NCBI GenBank assembly: GCA_004519485.1
Contig: CP038115.1
Coordinates: 310,001 to 374,000 of the forward strand
From: Nannochloropsis oceanica
Taxonomy: Eukaryota; Sar; Eustigmatophyceae; Eustigmatales; Monodopsidaceae
Length of the DNA stretch: 64,000 nucleotides
Direction of reading: 5' to 3'
Shown in pieces: positions 1 to 11,000 of the stretch (its first letter is position 1; each line of letters starts with the position of its first letter). The notes below the pieces were generated by a model, which saw only the letters and a program-made list of their open reading frames with translations, made no database searches and was not told the origin of the DNA. A program made the position numbers and the translations under genes.

Positions 1-436
1 GGTGGCCCTACCACAGCCCGATCCCAATGGCAAGCATCAGCGGTAGATGAGCAAGTTTTGGAACAAACATGACAACCCGACGCATGCAACTCAACTCTGC
101 CGATTCATTCGCTGCGGGACGCGGTGCCCGTGTGGTGCCCGGGACGCAAAGTAAACAAGCGGTTTGTTTTTGGGGCTTGCGGCCCATCTTGGCTCTCTTC
201 GCTGCTTGACCAATGTGGGCGGCTGCCTTCGGTGGCGTTGTACCTCGCCATCTACTCTGTGTCACCATTTTTTTAATTGTTCGTATCACTGCCCTGCCAA
301 TCTCATTTTCCATCCCCCATATTACTCCTCCTCCCTCGCTTCATATTTCTTATCTTCACCTCTCAATATGTGTGGTGTCTCATCCTTTCCTTGTTTCTCC
401 CTCTATATGTTTCAATATTCACACCCTGTTTTCGTC
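1..436. other. Intergenic / 3' flank, no gene seen
   Basis: Open frames here are short, mutually overlapping, and show no recognisable domain. The right part is pyrimidine-rich on the + strand and abuts the stop codon of the dehydrogenase on the - strand, so it is probably that gene's 3' untranslated region and terminator. Nothing else is supported. Confidence 0.5.
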
Positions 437-1555
437 TTATTTCCCCCCATCTTCCCCCTCCTTTTTCTCTCTCGCCACTGCAAAAGGCGAGAACGCCTGC
501 TGCGTCGGCATCACCTCTAACGCGTTCACATTCACATGGGCCGGCAACGTCGTCGTCCAGTACACCACCTCCGCCATATCCTCCGCACTCAGAGCCTTCA
601 TTCCTTCATAAACCTTCCTTGCCCGTTCCTCGTCCCCCCCAAATCGGACCAAACTAAACTCCGTCTCGCACATACCCGGCAGGAGGTTGGTAACCCTCAC
701 GTTCTTCCCCAATAAATCCGCCCGCAGGTTCATGGCAAATTGGTGTATGAATGCTTTGGTTGCTCCATAGACGTTGCCCCCCGGGTAAGGATACCTTGAT
801 GCTACCGAGCCCATCATCACAACGTGGCCTTTTTTGCGCTCTACCATCCCAGGCAACAACAGATTGGTGGTGGTCAAGACCCCCTTGATGTTCGTCTCGA
901 CCATCGCATGCCAGTCTTCCAAGTTACATTCATGTGCCATGCCCAACCCAGCAGCAAACCCCGCATTGTTCACCAATACGTCAACCTCTTTGAATGAAAG
1001 AGGGAGAGAAGCTACTGCCTTCTTCATCCCCTCTGTATCCGAGACGTCTGCCGCTATGGTATGCAACCTCCCTTCCTTCCCCTCCATCCTTCCCCCCTCC
1101 CCGCTCTGCTGCTGCTGTTGAGCGTTGTGGAGAGAGCGTAGGGCTTCCAAGCGGTCGGCACGTCGCCCCAAGGCAACAACGCGGGCGCCACTAGCGAGGA
1201 AACGGAGGGCGGTGGCTTGTCCGAATCCGGCGGTGGCACCCTTATGGAGAAAGAGATGGAAAGGAAGAAGGTAGGGTTCAATAAGTGACTGTATTATGAG
1301 GATTAATATACGAGGGGTTCTGGCGAGAAATACAATGAATGGTTGCGTTGAGGCATTGGACAACGGTAGCAATTAAGTGCAAGATAGGAGAGGAGGGAAA
1401 GGAGGGAGGGAGGGACAATTAAGCAGTTTATTCTAGTCAGTGCTTCTTCTTCCCTTCCTCCTTCGCTCCCTCGCTCCCTTCCTTGCTTCCACGACACCCA
1501 CCGTGATGAAGACGCAGAGCTTCTTGGGGTCCAAATGCTGGTATTTACTCGCCAT
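437..1555 (-). CDS. Short-chain dehydrogenase/reductase, YdfG-like (NADP-dependent 3-hydroxy acid / serine dehydrogenase type)
   Basis: Two exons, 1502-1555 and 437-1240, join in phase 0 (donor GTGGGT, acceptor ATAAG) to give 285 residues. The junction falls inside the nucleotide-binding motif: exon 1 ends ...VFIT and exon 2 starts GATAGFG, which restores TGxxxGxG at residues 18-25. Also visible are NNAG near 109-112 and the classical tetrad Asn135, Ser163, Tyr176, Lys180 (YGATK). The C-terminal stretch with VNALEVMP resembles bacterial YdfG and yeast YMR226C, which oxidise 3-hydroxy acids and L-allo-threonine or reduce malonic semialdehyde. No leader is seen, so it is probably cytosolic. A short Q-rich insert (residues about 59-63) sits in a surface loop. 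The upstream in-frame reading of the last exon into the intron is not part of the protein. The SDR fold is certain; the exact substrate is inferred. Confidence 0.9.
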
Positions 1556-2042
1556 TATTGCTTTGCGTTCGAGTAGGGAGGGAGGGAGGTAGGTAGGGAC
1601 GGCTGGGCCGTCTGGTAGTGTAGACCTGTGGCTTGGGGGGAGGGGAAGGGGTAGAGAGAGAGGGGGAGAGAGAGTGAGGCATCCAAAAGATATGCGAAGT
1701 AGATTTCGATAAGTGGGCATATGTGCCTTCCTGTCATTTTTATATGAACGCGCATTTCTGCATTTCTTCCTTCTTTTATCTTCTCTCTTCTGTCCTCTTC
1801 TGTCTACTTTCTTCTTTCCTTTGGGCGTCGTTCTTTCGTCGGGATTCCCGTCACAGTCCTTGGCTCCTCTTCTCTCTTCCTTCACTGTTTTACAGTCGTG
1901 AAAAAGACGCAGATTTTAAATCAAACGTGGCGCCTCTAAATTTATGGAAGGACGGGCAATAAAACACACCCCATCTCCCTTTCCGCCGCGCGAATTCGCA
2001 GCTGGGTGCCAAGCAGTGAACCGCAACGTTCATTTTCTTCGG
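1556..2042. other. Intergenic between two tandem - strand genes
   Basis: Purine/pyrimidine-biased sequence with no convincing open frame. It should hold the promoter and 5' leader of the dehydrogenase (right to left) and the 3' flank of the DPB4-like gene. No specific motif could be assigned. Confidence 0.4.
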
Positions 2043-3006
2043 TCAATTTGCCTCCTCATCTTCCTCTTCCTCCTCCTCGTCGTCTTCCTCCCCCATCATC
2101 TCGGAAGGTGCCTTGGCATCCTCCTGACTTGCATCCTCCCCTTCCCCCTCTCCCTCTTCCCCTTCCTCCTCCTCTTCCTCTTCCTCGCCCTCGTCCTGGT
2201 CCTGGTCCATTTCGGCGGCGCTGCCTTCTTCCTCTTCTTCTTCCTTGCCTGAGGTAGCTCCCTATTATTTGGTGGGTCGAAGAAAGGGAAGAGAGAGAGA
2301 GAAAAGAGGGAGGGCAGGGAGGAAAGAAAGGGCGGGAGGGAGGGAGGGAGAGAAGAATGAAGATAGGGAAGGAGGGAAGAAGGTAGTCAAGACACGATAC
2401 ATATATCCATCCCGTATTCTCCCTCCCTCCCTTCCTTCCTTGCATTTCCATACGTACCTCCTTTTCTGCTCCTCCTTCCGCGGCCTCCTCCCTCTTCAGG
2501 ATCGCCTTCCTTTCGATCTTGTTCTTCTTCTCCTCACTCGACCGTTTAAGAAAATCTTGTAATGGGTCTATCATATCCTCGAAATCCAACTCCTTCAAGG
2601 CAGCAAACACGTCGTTCGCCGTCAGTGTCGACCGCTTCCCATCCCTCGAAAAGTCATTCGCGCACGCAGTAATATACAATATAAAAATTCCGGCCGCGCG
2701 GGTAAACGTTGCCTTGGCCTCCTTCCCCACTTGGACACTGTCTCCAACTGCCCGACGTATCACCTTTGTAACGCTCGACAAGGGCGGCTCGAATTCAGGG
2801 CTCTTGTTGTGGTTGGTGGTGATGGTGGTGGTAGTGTTGGTGGTCGCGGCGGCAGCGCCTGTTTCCTGGCTCTGGCTGCGGTCGTTCTCGCCTTGCTGTT
2901 CCATCGCCGCGGGGACGGAGACTTCTCCATGCTGGGGTTCCTGCTGGGGCTCCGGCTCGCCTGCTGACATTGGCGCTTCTGTCATCGTCGGGGCCGTGTC
3001 TGTCAT
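2043..3006 (-). CDS. POLE3: Histone-fold subunit DPB4/POLE3 (DNA polymerase epsilon / CHRAC)
   Basis: Exons 2458-3006 and 2043-2243 give about 249 residues. After a Q/T-rich leader of about 70 residues, a histone fold spans about 74-153: PLSSVTKVIRRAV (helix 1), VGKEAKATFTRAAGIFILYI (central helix), SRDGKRSTLTANDVFAALKEL, and DFEDMIDPLQDFL. This is the DPB4/POLE3 pattern. A lysine-rich linker follows, then an acidic tail (E/D runs, DQDQD, EEDDEEEEE) read from the second exon. Acidic tails are typical of this family. The acceptor is the uncertain point: CTCAG at 2249 would put the tail in a basic frame, while AAG at 2244 keeps the acidic frame, which I prefer. The family acts in the leading-strand polymerase and in nucleosome sliding together with an NF-YC-like partner. 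It is divergent from the CtIP-like gene. Confidence 0.85.
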
Positions 3007-3652
3007 GGTGGCTGTGGTATATGTGGGCTACAGTGACTAAGTGACATGGAGTGGGTGTATTTCGCTCCCCGCTGACTTCTTTTGCATGATGAGCGATGCC
3101 TCGCTTCGTTTACATCTGGCTTGAGCGACCAGTTAGCGGCAGCAACAAAAACGTGCCGACGAGCCCAGCTCGTCAAGACAAGGTACTTGTGGTGAATGTG
3201 CGGTGCAAGGATGTGTTGTGAGTGGTGGGTGAGAATTTACGGGGTAGCGGCAAGAGACCGACGGCGGGAGCGTCTACCGTCAGGACGTACCTTCCCCCTT
3301 CGCCAAGTCTCGTCCGTTGCCAACACCCCAAACATTATTGTCCACCCAAACATTGTCCATTCCACACTGATTGAGCGACGCCCTACTTCATGCACAGGCA
3401 CAGGCAGCACTGGTACCATAGCACCACCATCCTAACGCTCATGCTGCTTTCTATTATCCCCTTTTCCGTCAACATTCTCCCTCTCTACTCCTCGTACAGA
3501 CGTCCCTTCCATGCCACAAGTACACCGCACAGTAAGCAAGCACCAGCACGTCCACAACTAGCCTGAGGACTGCAGTGCGGTGTCTTGTTCTCCTACGCCC
3601 TCCTTTTGTGCCCCCGCTCTCGCCCTTCCTCCTTAATTCCCCCACTCCCGGC
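3007..3652. promoter_or_regulatory. Divergent intergenic region (DPB4-like / CtIP-like)
   Basis: About 650 bp separate two start codons pointing away from each other, so both promoters must lie here. No TATA-like element was confidently placed, and the small frames inside do not look coding. Confidence 0.5.
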
Positions 3653-4748
3653 ATGGCGTCTTCAGCACCCAGGCCAAAGGCAAGCCTAGACAATGTCCTG
3701 CAAGGGCTCCAGCACTTTCAACGGCAACTCGAGCAGGAGCGCGGGTCCATGATGGAAGAATGGCAGCAGAAAGATTTGCAGCTCTCGGTAAGTCTGTATG
3801 CGGGTAGGAGTGGGGATTGAAGGGAGGTAGGTGCGACCGGAGCTTCAACTTTTTTTCATTTATCTCCAACCACCTCACAATCCCCACACACGTATACAGG
3901 CACAGCAAACAGAAATCGAAGCTCTGAAGGCAGAGATTAAGGTACTCAGGCAACAATACATGGTGCAATCCGAACAAATGCGCAAGCTTGTCAAGGCCGT
4001 CCACAAAGCATCAACCGACGGTCGGACCCGTCGCCAACAACAGCAACAGCAGCAGCAGCTGTTGCACTTTAGTACAGATAGCCGGAGCAGTAGTGGAAGT
4101 TGTAGCGCTGGTGGAGGAGAAGGAGAAGAAAGAGGAGAAGGACAAGGAGGAGGAGGAAGAAGAGGAGGAGGAGGAGGAGGAGGAGGAGGAGGAGGAGGCG
4201 CAGGAGGAGCAGGGGGAGCAGGAGGAGGAAGAAAAGGAGATGGTGAAGCACTGCCAGCGCATGGCGTTATGGTAGTGGGGGCTCACCACCAAGGTGACCG
4301 GCAACAGCAGCGGAATAAGCTTCAAGAACAAGAAGAACAAGAACAAGAATATCTCCACGCCTCTACTGCTGCTGCTTCTGCTGCCGCTGCGTACGATCTC
4401 CAGCTACAGCACCAACAGCAACACCAACGCCAACACCAATACCAATACCATCAACAACAAAAGCTATCTAGCAATAAAATTAGAGGAGAAGGAGAAGGCG
4501 GCAGGAAGGAGTGTGGAAGGGAAAAGCGACGACGTTCTCCCCTAGTCGAAACACCGAATTTAGTCCCTCGTCCTCCTTGTATTCCTCCTCTCCCTCCTCT
4601 CCCTCCTCCAAATCCTTCTCTTCCTGCTGCTGCTCCTCCTGCTGTTGCTCCTCCTGCTGTTGCCGTTGGTGGCCTTCTTGGAAGAAACAGCGCCAGCATC
4701 AGTACCAGCACCAGCACCAGCCTACGAAAAAGAAGTAAGACATTCGGC

Positions 4749-4798
<50 letters not shown>

Positions 4799-5294
4799 CA
4801 ACAACAAGAACAACAACGACGACAACAACAAAAACAAAAGTAACATCAGGCCTATTCCACCATTACCCTCCTCCTCCTTCTCCTCATCCTCTCCCTTCTC
4901 CTCCTCCTCCTCCTCCTATCAGAATCATCCAACGGCCCCCCCTCCACCATTGCTGTCCTCCCGTCGGGAACGAGAGGGGGAGAGGGAGGGGAGGAAGGAA
5001 GGAGCTGCCGGTGCTCGTGCAAGTGCTGCTGCTGCTCCTCATCCTCATCCTCCTGCTGCTGCTCCTCTCAAACCCCACCGCTCCATCCAAGTGGTCCGCA
5101 ACCGCGAGGCCCGCATGGCCCTCCCTGCTTATGACTGCCCGGAGTGCTCGGGCTTTCTCGACGCGATCGGTGGTTTGGTGGACAGGAAGGAGGTTCTCAA
5201 AAAGTGTTCGCGGCACCGACATGCGCACAAGCCGTACGAGACACCTGAAGGTTTTTGGGAATTGTCGTTTGCGGACTCGCACAATCAAGAGTAG
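3653..5294 (+). CDS. CtIP/Ctp1/Sae2-family DNA end-resection factor
   Basis: Exons 3653-3787 and 3900-5294 join in phase 0 (GTAAGT...ATACAG) to give 509 residues. The N-terminus (about 14-100) is a Q/E/L-rich coiled coil, the region that tetramerises CtIP. The centre is very low complexity (Gly/Glu, Gln, Ser, Asn, Pro runs). The last 70 residues carry the family signature: RNREARMALPAYDCPEC, giving CxxC at 458-461, then CSRHRH at about 481-486 and ETPEGFW. In human CtIP the matching zone holds the CxxC, the RHR and the CDK site Thr847 in NTPENFW; here Thr493 is the equivalent. The family activates Mre11-Rad50 to clip protein-blocked double-strand ends and start resection. The low-complexity middle is far from any homologue, so only the two ends carry the call. 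Expected location is the nucleus. Confidence 0.85.
4111..4250 (+). repeat. GGA-rich microsatellite inside the CtIP-like coding region
   Basis: A nearly uninterrupted run of GGA/GAA triplets, read in the coding frame mainly as Gly with some Glu and Arg. The same DNA in another frame reads as poly-Glu, and on the opposite strand as poly-Ser, which explains several spurious overlapping frames. Confidence 0.9.
4750..4830 (+). repeat. CAG/CAA triplet tract inside the CtIP-like coding region
   Basis: About fifteen CAG-type triplets (coding frame AGC, Ser) run into CAA-type triplets (coding frame AAC, Asn). The protein therefore has a Ser run followed by an Asn run. Tracts of this kind are prone to length variation. 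Confidence 0.9.
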
Positions 5295-5587
5295 GAGAAG
5301 GAGATGCAGACTTCTCATTCTGGGTCGCTGTTTGACAACCTCTCCTTGTCTCCTTTCTTTTCCCCACTTGTCTTAATTTCCCTCCCTCCCTCCCTCCCAC
5401 GAGTGTAAAACTACCCTCTCATGCCACCTGTATCTACTTCCGAGGAAGTCTCCTCCTCTCGACACCCAGCAAATTACAAGAAAAAGAATAAAACAAATGT
5501 TGTCGATGTGTATTTTTACACGATGATTGCCTGCTTCTTCTTCCCTATCCCCTCCTACCCTCCCTCCTTCCCCCCCTCCCTCCCTTC

Positions 5588-7321
5588 CTAGACCCTCGAT
5601 GTATAAAGCCCCTTGAACTCTCTGAGTGTGTCAATCATCCTCTGGGGCCACCTTAATTTGTTTCTAAGAAAATCCTCGTCCCTGTACTTATACTGGGCCT
5701 GGCCGTTCAGTTCGCTCCACATTCGTTCAGCTTCGTTCTTGTCTCCATAGGCGTAGACGATCGCTAAGGAGGGAGGGAGCGAGAGAAGGAGGGAGGAGAG
5801 GATAGTAAGAGGAAGGCAATAAGAGTGTGAACATGTGGGGAGATATCTCGCCCTTCCTCCCTCCCTACCTTCCCCCCTGCCCTCCTTCCAAATGCCCTCT
5901 GCCTTTTTATATTTTTCTATCTCCCCCGTGGGATGACTCATACCTTCCTCAGTCACACCTGTCCCTTCCTCCCTCCCTTCCTCCCTCCCTCCCTCGTCTC
6001 CACCTACTTACTCGCGAGGGCCACCTTGATTTCTTCCACACGCCCAAATTTCCCCGACACTTTTCGCATGACCTCCATAGACTTGATGTCTTGTTGCTCC
6101 TGGAACAGGACGAGGGAGTACCTGAAGGAGGGAGGGAGGAGGGAAGGAGGGAGGGAAGGAGACGTCAGTTTTCGCATCACCCTCCATAGACTTGATGTTT
6201 TGTTGCTCCTGAAAAAGGACGAGGGAGTACCTGAAGGAGGGGGGGAGGCAAAGAGGGAGAGAGGGAAGGGTGGGGCGTATGTACGCACCTCAACCACCAC
6301 GGCTGCACGTCCTTGGGCTTGCTCATGACAGCAAATTCATAGTTCTCAAGGGCCGGTCCAAACTTCCCTTTCCTCTCCAACGCCAGGCCCTTGTTGGCGA
6401 AAAGCAGCATATCCGGCTGTCCGTGCAGAACTCTCGCAAGGTCCAAGTCGGTGATGGCGGCGTCTATTCGGTCGAGGGCGAGTTCCGTGGTGGCTTTGTT
6501 AAGGTACACCAGCCAAGCGTCCCCGGCCTTGGACGGTAGGAGCTCGATGGCCCGGTTATATGAGTCTAGACCCTGTGGGAGGGAGGGAGGGAGGGAGGGA
6601 GGGAGGGAAAAAGGAAAGGAAAAGATATTGATTGATTGCGCCTGATGTCGCAGTAAAACATATTGGGAGCTCGTGCACCTGTCCTCCTTCCCTCCTTTCC
6701 CTCCTTCCCTCCTCTCTTACCTTTTCGAGATCTCCCAAGGCGATGTACGCATTGCCCTTGTTGCTCCACGCATACGCATAACCCGGTGCGATGCGCGTGA
6801 CTCGATCGTACAGCCTCAAAGCTTTCTCGAATTCGTTATCCGATTCCGCAATACGGGCACGCTGAGTGTGTGAGTGTGCATGTTGTGGGTGGAGGAGAGG
6901 ATGGAAAAAGAGGTTTAAAAAGGCAGCATATCCACCTTGTACTCTCAAATATTTTCGTCCCTCCCTTTCTCTTCCAACCTACGCACCTTGAAGATACCCT
7001 CTGCCTCCTTTCCCAGCTTATCAATTGGTTCCACCCTCCCCATCAGGCGGAGCCCGTCTTTCTCCTCTCCTACTTCTACCATGCCCATCACCTCCTCCTC
7101 TCCTGCCTTCGCCTTTTCCATCGCGTCGTCAAAGGCAACAGCCGACATCGTTGTTGATGGCTCAAAAAAAGTGGAGGTAAAAGTGGCCGCATTAGCTACT
7201 GACGAGGCCTGCCCGTAAGGCGATGATGGGGCAAGCATGGGAAGGAAACCAAGAAGAAGTGGAGACAGTTTCCGGAGTAAGATCACGGGTGCTGTCGCGA
7301 GGGTCAAGGTGCCGTCACCAA

Positions 7322-7363
<42 letters not shown>

Positions 7364-7559
7364 CTCTTCTGCGCTGTACAGCGGCACGGGTGCTGGCGAG
7401 GAGGCAGGAGGGTGGGCGAGGGGAGACGTAGGCCGCGCGGGAGGAGGAGGCCCAAATCTTGGTGGCAGGTCGGAGAGCAGCGGCGGCAGGATGGAGAGAG
7501 ACACAAGTCGTAGCGACTAGAAGAAGCAACAGGGCATGGGCGTGCTGAAGACGCGGCAT
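5588..7559 (-). CDS. Plastid-targeted tetratricopeptide-repeat protein
   Basis: Five exons, read right to left: 6987-7559, 6721-6861, 6289-6572, 6012-6121 and 5588-5763. All junctions keep frame and give 427 residues. Residues 1-29 form a hydrophobic signal segment ending near AAAL; a Ser/Arg/Ala-rich transit-like region and a poly-Gln run follow, so a bipartite plastid leader is likely. TPR helices are visible in FEKALRLYDRVTRIAPGYAY, AWSNKGNAYIALGDLEKGLD and SYNRAIELLP, and again in DLDLARVLHGQPDMLLFANK and FGPALENYEFAVMSKPKD. The tail (NEAERMWSELNGQAQYKYRD, then LRWPQRM) resembles the C-terminus of plant chloroplast TPR proteins that end in a WPP/RWP block. TPR arrays bind partner proteins; the partner is unknown. 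A partial copy of exon 4 lies in the intron before it. Confidence 0.8.
6064..6245 (-). repeat. Tandem partial duplication of a TPR-gene exon
   Basis: The 5' part of exon 4 (about 6064-6121, with its acceptor) reappears at about 6172-6237 within the preceding intron. Both copies share the acceptor context and the coding start RYSLVLFQEQQ(D/N)IKSME. The inner copy differs by a few bases, including a one-base length change near its end, so it cannot simply replace exon 4. It is best read as a non-coding duplicate or a pseudo-exon. Confidence 0.8.
7323..7362 (-). repeat. CAG tract encoding poly-Gln in the TPR protein leader
   Basis: About thirteen perfect CTG triplets on the + strand, read as CAG (Gln) on the coding strand, just after the signal-like N-terminus. 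Confidence 0.95.
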
Positions 7560-8053
7560 GGTGACCTGTGAATGGATGGGGTGTTGTGTGGGTCAGCTTT
7601 TGTGGGCTCTGAGCCTCAATTTGCGAATGCTCGTCCTCCGGCGATCGTGCTCATGGAACAAAAGTCGACTCTCACACCGGGCCTGCATCCAACACATTAC
7701 GCAACAGGACAGATAGCTGTAGTGAGTTTAGAGAGGGGTCGAGACGAGGGGGAGAAGGTTAGGCAGTTACACGCCACCCGTAATTGCATATGGTACATAG
7801 CCTCCACTCCGACTCCCTTCTCATCCAAGGGGTAGCCCCCTCACTATTATCGCTTCCTGCGGCGGCCATACCTTTAAGTCCATGCCCTCCAAATCCTCCC
7901 ATTCATCGAGTGCACTATGCCATGAATGTCCCTTCTATCTGCTGCCAAGGCCATTGGCGTAGATCAACCAACCCGTCTTGCCCATGGCACTACTGACCCC
8001 CCACCCTCCATACCCCCCTTCCCCTCCTAGTCCACATAGACCCACAGGGAGAG
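7560..8053. promoter_or_regulatory. Divergent intergenic region (TPR protein / karyopherin)
   Basis: Just under 500 bp separate two opposed start codons and must hold both promoters. Small frames inside show no domain. No defined element was recognised. Confidence 0.5.
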
Positions 8054-11000
8054 ATGAATTCGCTCCTATCGGAGCTGCAGCAGCGCGTCCAGGAGCTATA
8101 CGACAGCGCTCCTGGCTCGTCAATTCAGCGCGAGGCAGATCAATGGCTGACGTCCTTCGTAAATGTTGAGGGGGCATGGGAAGTGCTTCTCCATGTGTTG
8201 AGCATTGCCGCCGCGCAGCAGCAGCAGTCACTGCAGTCGCAAGGTTCGGACGTTCGTTTACTCTTCATCTCCGCCAAGATTCTGCAGGTAGGGGGAGAGG
8301 ATCACTGGGGAGCGAGGACCACAGTGGAACACAGCCGGAGTGTCAGAAATTATGCCGCAAAAGTGTACTTGCTATATCAAGATACATCTCAACCCCTCCT
8401 CCTTTTGCCATCTCATAATTAAAAGCTTAAAATCCAGCATGACTGGCGCTTATGCTCTCCAGAAACCCGGCAAGCTGTCCAACAGTGCCTATCTTCGCAT
8501 CTGCGGCACGAGGCACTTGGGTAAGTTTTGAGGGTCCTACGTAGTTAGTAGAACTGCACTCATTGTTCACACCAAGTGTCTCAATCAAACACACCGTTCA
8601 TTCTGTCCCATGATTCTCGATTCAATACACCAAAAACCTACAGGACTGCTCCTCCGCACGCGCCCATAGTACACAGCCAGCTTGTCCTGGCCTTTGTTCA
8701 CATGGTTTTACAAGTACTCTCCGAGAATCATATCTCGCCTACCCCCTCCTTCGTCCTGAGCCTCTGCCAAATGTTTGGCATCACGGGTATGCCTGACCTG
8801 GCTACTCAAAGCAAGCCTATTTTGCTGGTTCTTGAGGTGTTGAAATGGCTTCCGGAGGAATACAATCGTCGGGATCCAGGCAGTTCGCGCCGGCACCGGC
8901 GAACCATCAGACTGCAGCGACCCGACTCGCAGGCAACCATTGAGCTGATACGGGTAGTCTTGGGCCAATGTGACGGAATTGAAGGGAATTATGGGGGGTT
9001 GGAGCCGATTAGCAGCGCTGATATTCGCCAAAAGATCAAGCTGGCGTGCCTGCAGTGCTTGCGGAGCTGGACAGAGCACACCACTTTGGACGAGAGCTGG
9101 GCGACAACGACAGACATGATGGCTGGGGGCGTCTTAGCCGACTTAGAACGGCAAGCTACCTTGATCGGGGGAGTTGAGACGCTGCCAGCGGAAATGTATG
9201 CAATTGTTATGCAAATTCTGACAGATGGCTTTCGGAACCACCATTTCTTCGGCTCGTCTGACCCAAAGGGTCCACAGGGAGGTCCGGAGGAAGCGGCTCT
9301 GCGCAAGCAAGCATTTTGGACTGTAAGTCGCATTGTTTTGGTCATGGGAAAGTATGCAGTGCAGCGCGGGAATGTGTATGAGGACTCGGAGGAGGTGGCG
9401 CGGTCTGCGTGCGACGCGCTAGTCACGCTGTTGCAATGGCACTTAGCGCCCATGTTTGCGGCGTATCGGGATAACTTGCACGGGACATCCGAAGGCGATG
9501 CTGCACTATCGTTGATGCGGGAATTATTGCAATTGCTTGTCCAGTTTACTGGACACGCAGATCTAAGTGGTGTCGCGGAACCACCATTGGAGCTCTGGTA
9601 CTTCCTGCCCGAGTTGTTGGACCTGCAGGAGAGTTTCACGCCCGAAGCCGGGGCTCTTTTGGAGGACATTCTGCCATCCTTGGTCGAGATCGTCCACCGG
9701 CAGTGCATGGCTCCAGCGACGTGGGGAGAAAAGGAGTGGGGTGTTGCATTTATGAATCGGAGTGCGCGCAAAAATCAAGCGGACCAGAACGGCGAAGCAG
9801 AGGGTGGGGGCGGGGAGACGGATTGGGACCAGTTTATGGACCTGGTTTACTTTCGAACGGGCGCCAACGACGTAATTGAGGCCATGGCATCGAACTGGCC
9901 GGAAAAAAAACGCCCGGGCGAGGTTCTATACACTATCATGAGCCGCTGCAGTGATAATCCTTTGGCTGTCGAAGCGGTACTGTTTTGTTTAACCGGGGTC
10001 GCGCGGGGTTTGCAAAGCGGGTACGATTACTATACCACCGACGAAGACGAGGTAGATGAAGAAGGTAGGGGCATAGAAGGGGAAGGGGAATACTACGGTT
10101 ACGGAGATGATGATAATGGAAGAGATAATGATGAAATTTACGTGAGTGAGGAAGTCCGGGAACAGAAGCGGCAAGAGGCGGCTCAGCAGCGACAGCCCGA
10201 ACTATGGTCGGCGGTTCTTCAAGCAGTCACGTCCTTGCAAGAAGTTGCCACCTGCTTCTACTTGTGGCGGACGGCATGTTTTCTGATCCGAGAACTGGCA
10301 CGTGTTTACTTGCTGGATCTAGCGACCCCTACAGAGGTGGAACATGTGGTCGTCTTCCTCGTCCGTGCCCTGGATCATCAGTTTACTTGCAGTGTAGCGG
10401 CCATGACGCTCAAGAATGTCATTTCGAAGTGCTGTACCAGTGTCCGAGGCAATCTGATTGCCGGTAAGGAAGTCGCAATAAGGCAGCGGCTGATCAGTCT
10501 CATCACCGGCGCTCTGACAACCACCGCGCAGCAGCGAGCACAAGAACGAGTCCGATTGCTCTTGAACCAGCCCCGAGCCTACGCCAACGTCGTGGAGTCT
10601 CTAGTTATTCTCATTCTGACAGCAGTATCCACCGTCAAGGATAGCACAGCACCGGCGATGCTTGAGCAATTGGGTATTACCGTGACCTCGACCCTCGCCA
10701 CGACTTCAGCCCGCGGCCGCGGGGCATCGGCTCAAGCCCTAAGCGCCATTTTGGCTGGAGTTCGGCGGGGTAAAGGATTGAAGCTAATAGATACGTTGCT
10801 ACAGCGCGCCTGGCCTGTCATTGATCAAGTTGTCTTTGGAACTTTGAGCGAGCAAGAAAATCCTACGATGGCAGTTCACGCGGCATGCAAAGTGCTTGGG
10901 GCCATCTTGCGCGCTGTTGAGGACAAGGCGCTCTTCTTGCCCCTCGTCATAGCCAAGGTTGGCCCTTTAGTCGAGTTCAATGGACAAGTCCTGGAGCATT

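Noticed and set aside
4011-4358. Poly-Ser/poly-Leu open frame on the - strand opposite the CtIP-like gene
   Set aside because: It is the reverse reading of the GGA/GAA tract; triplet repeats keep all frames open. No domain and no independent start context.
8576-8643. Karyopherin start at 8576
   Set aside because: The stretch lies within an intron that ends ACCTACAG before 8644; joining from exons at 8054 and 8426 restores the importin N-terminal domain.
8989-9778. 260-codon - strand frame opposite the karyopherin
   Set aside because: No recognisable motif; the + strand reading has clear family blocks and balanced codon use.
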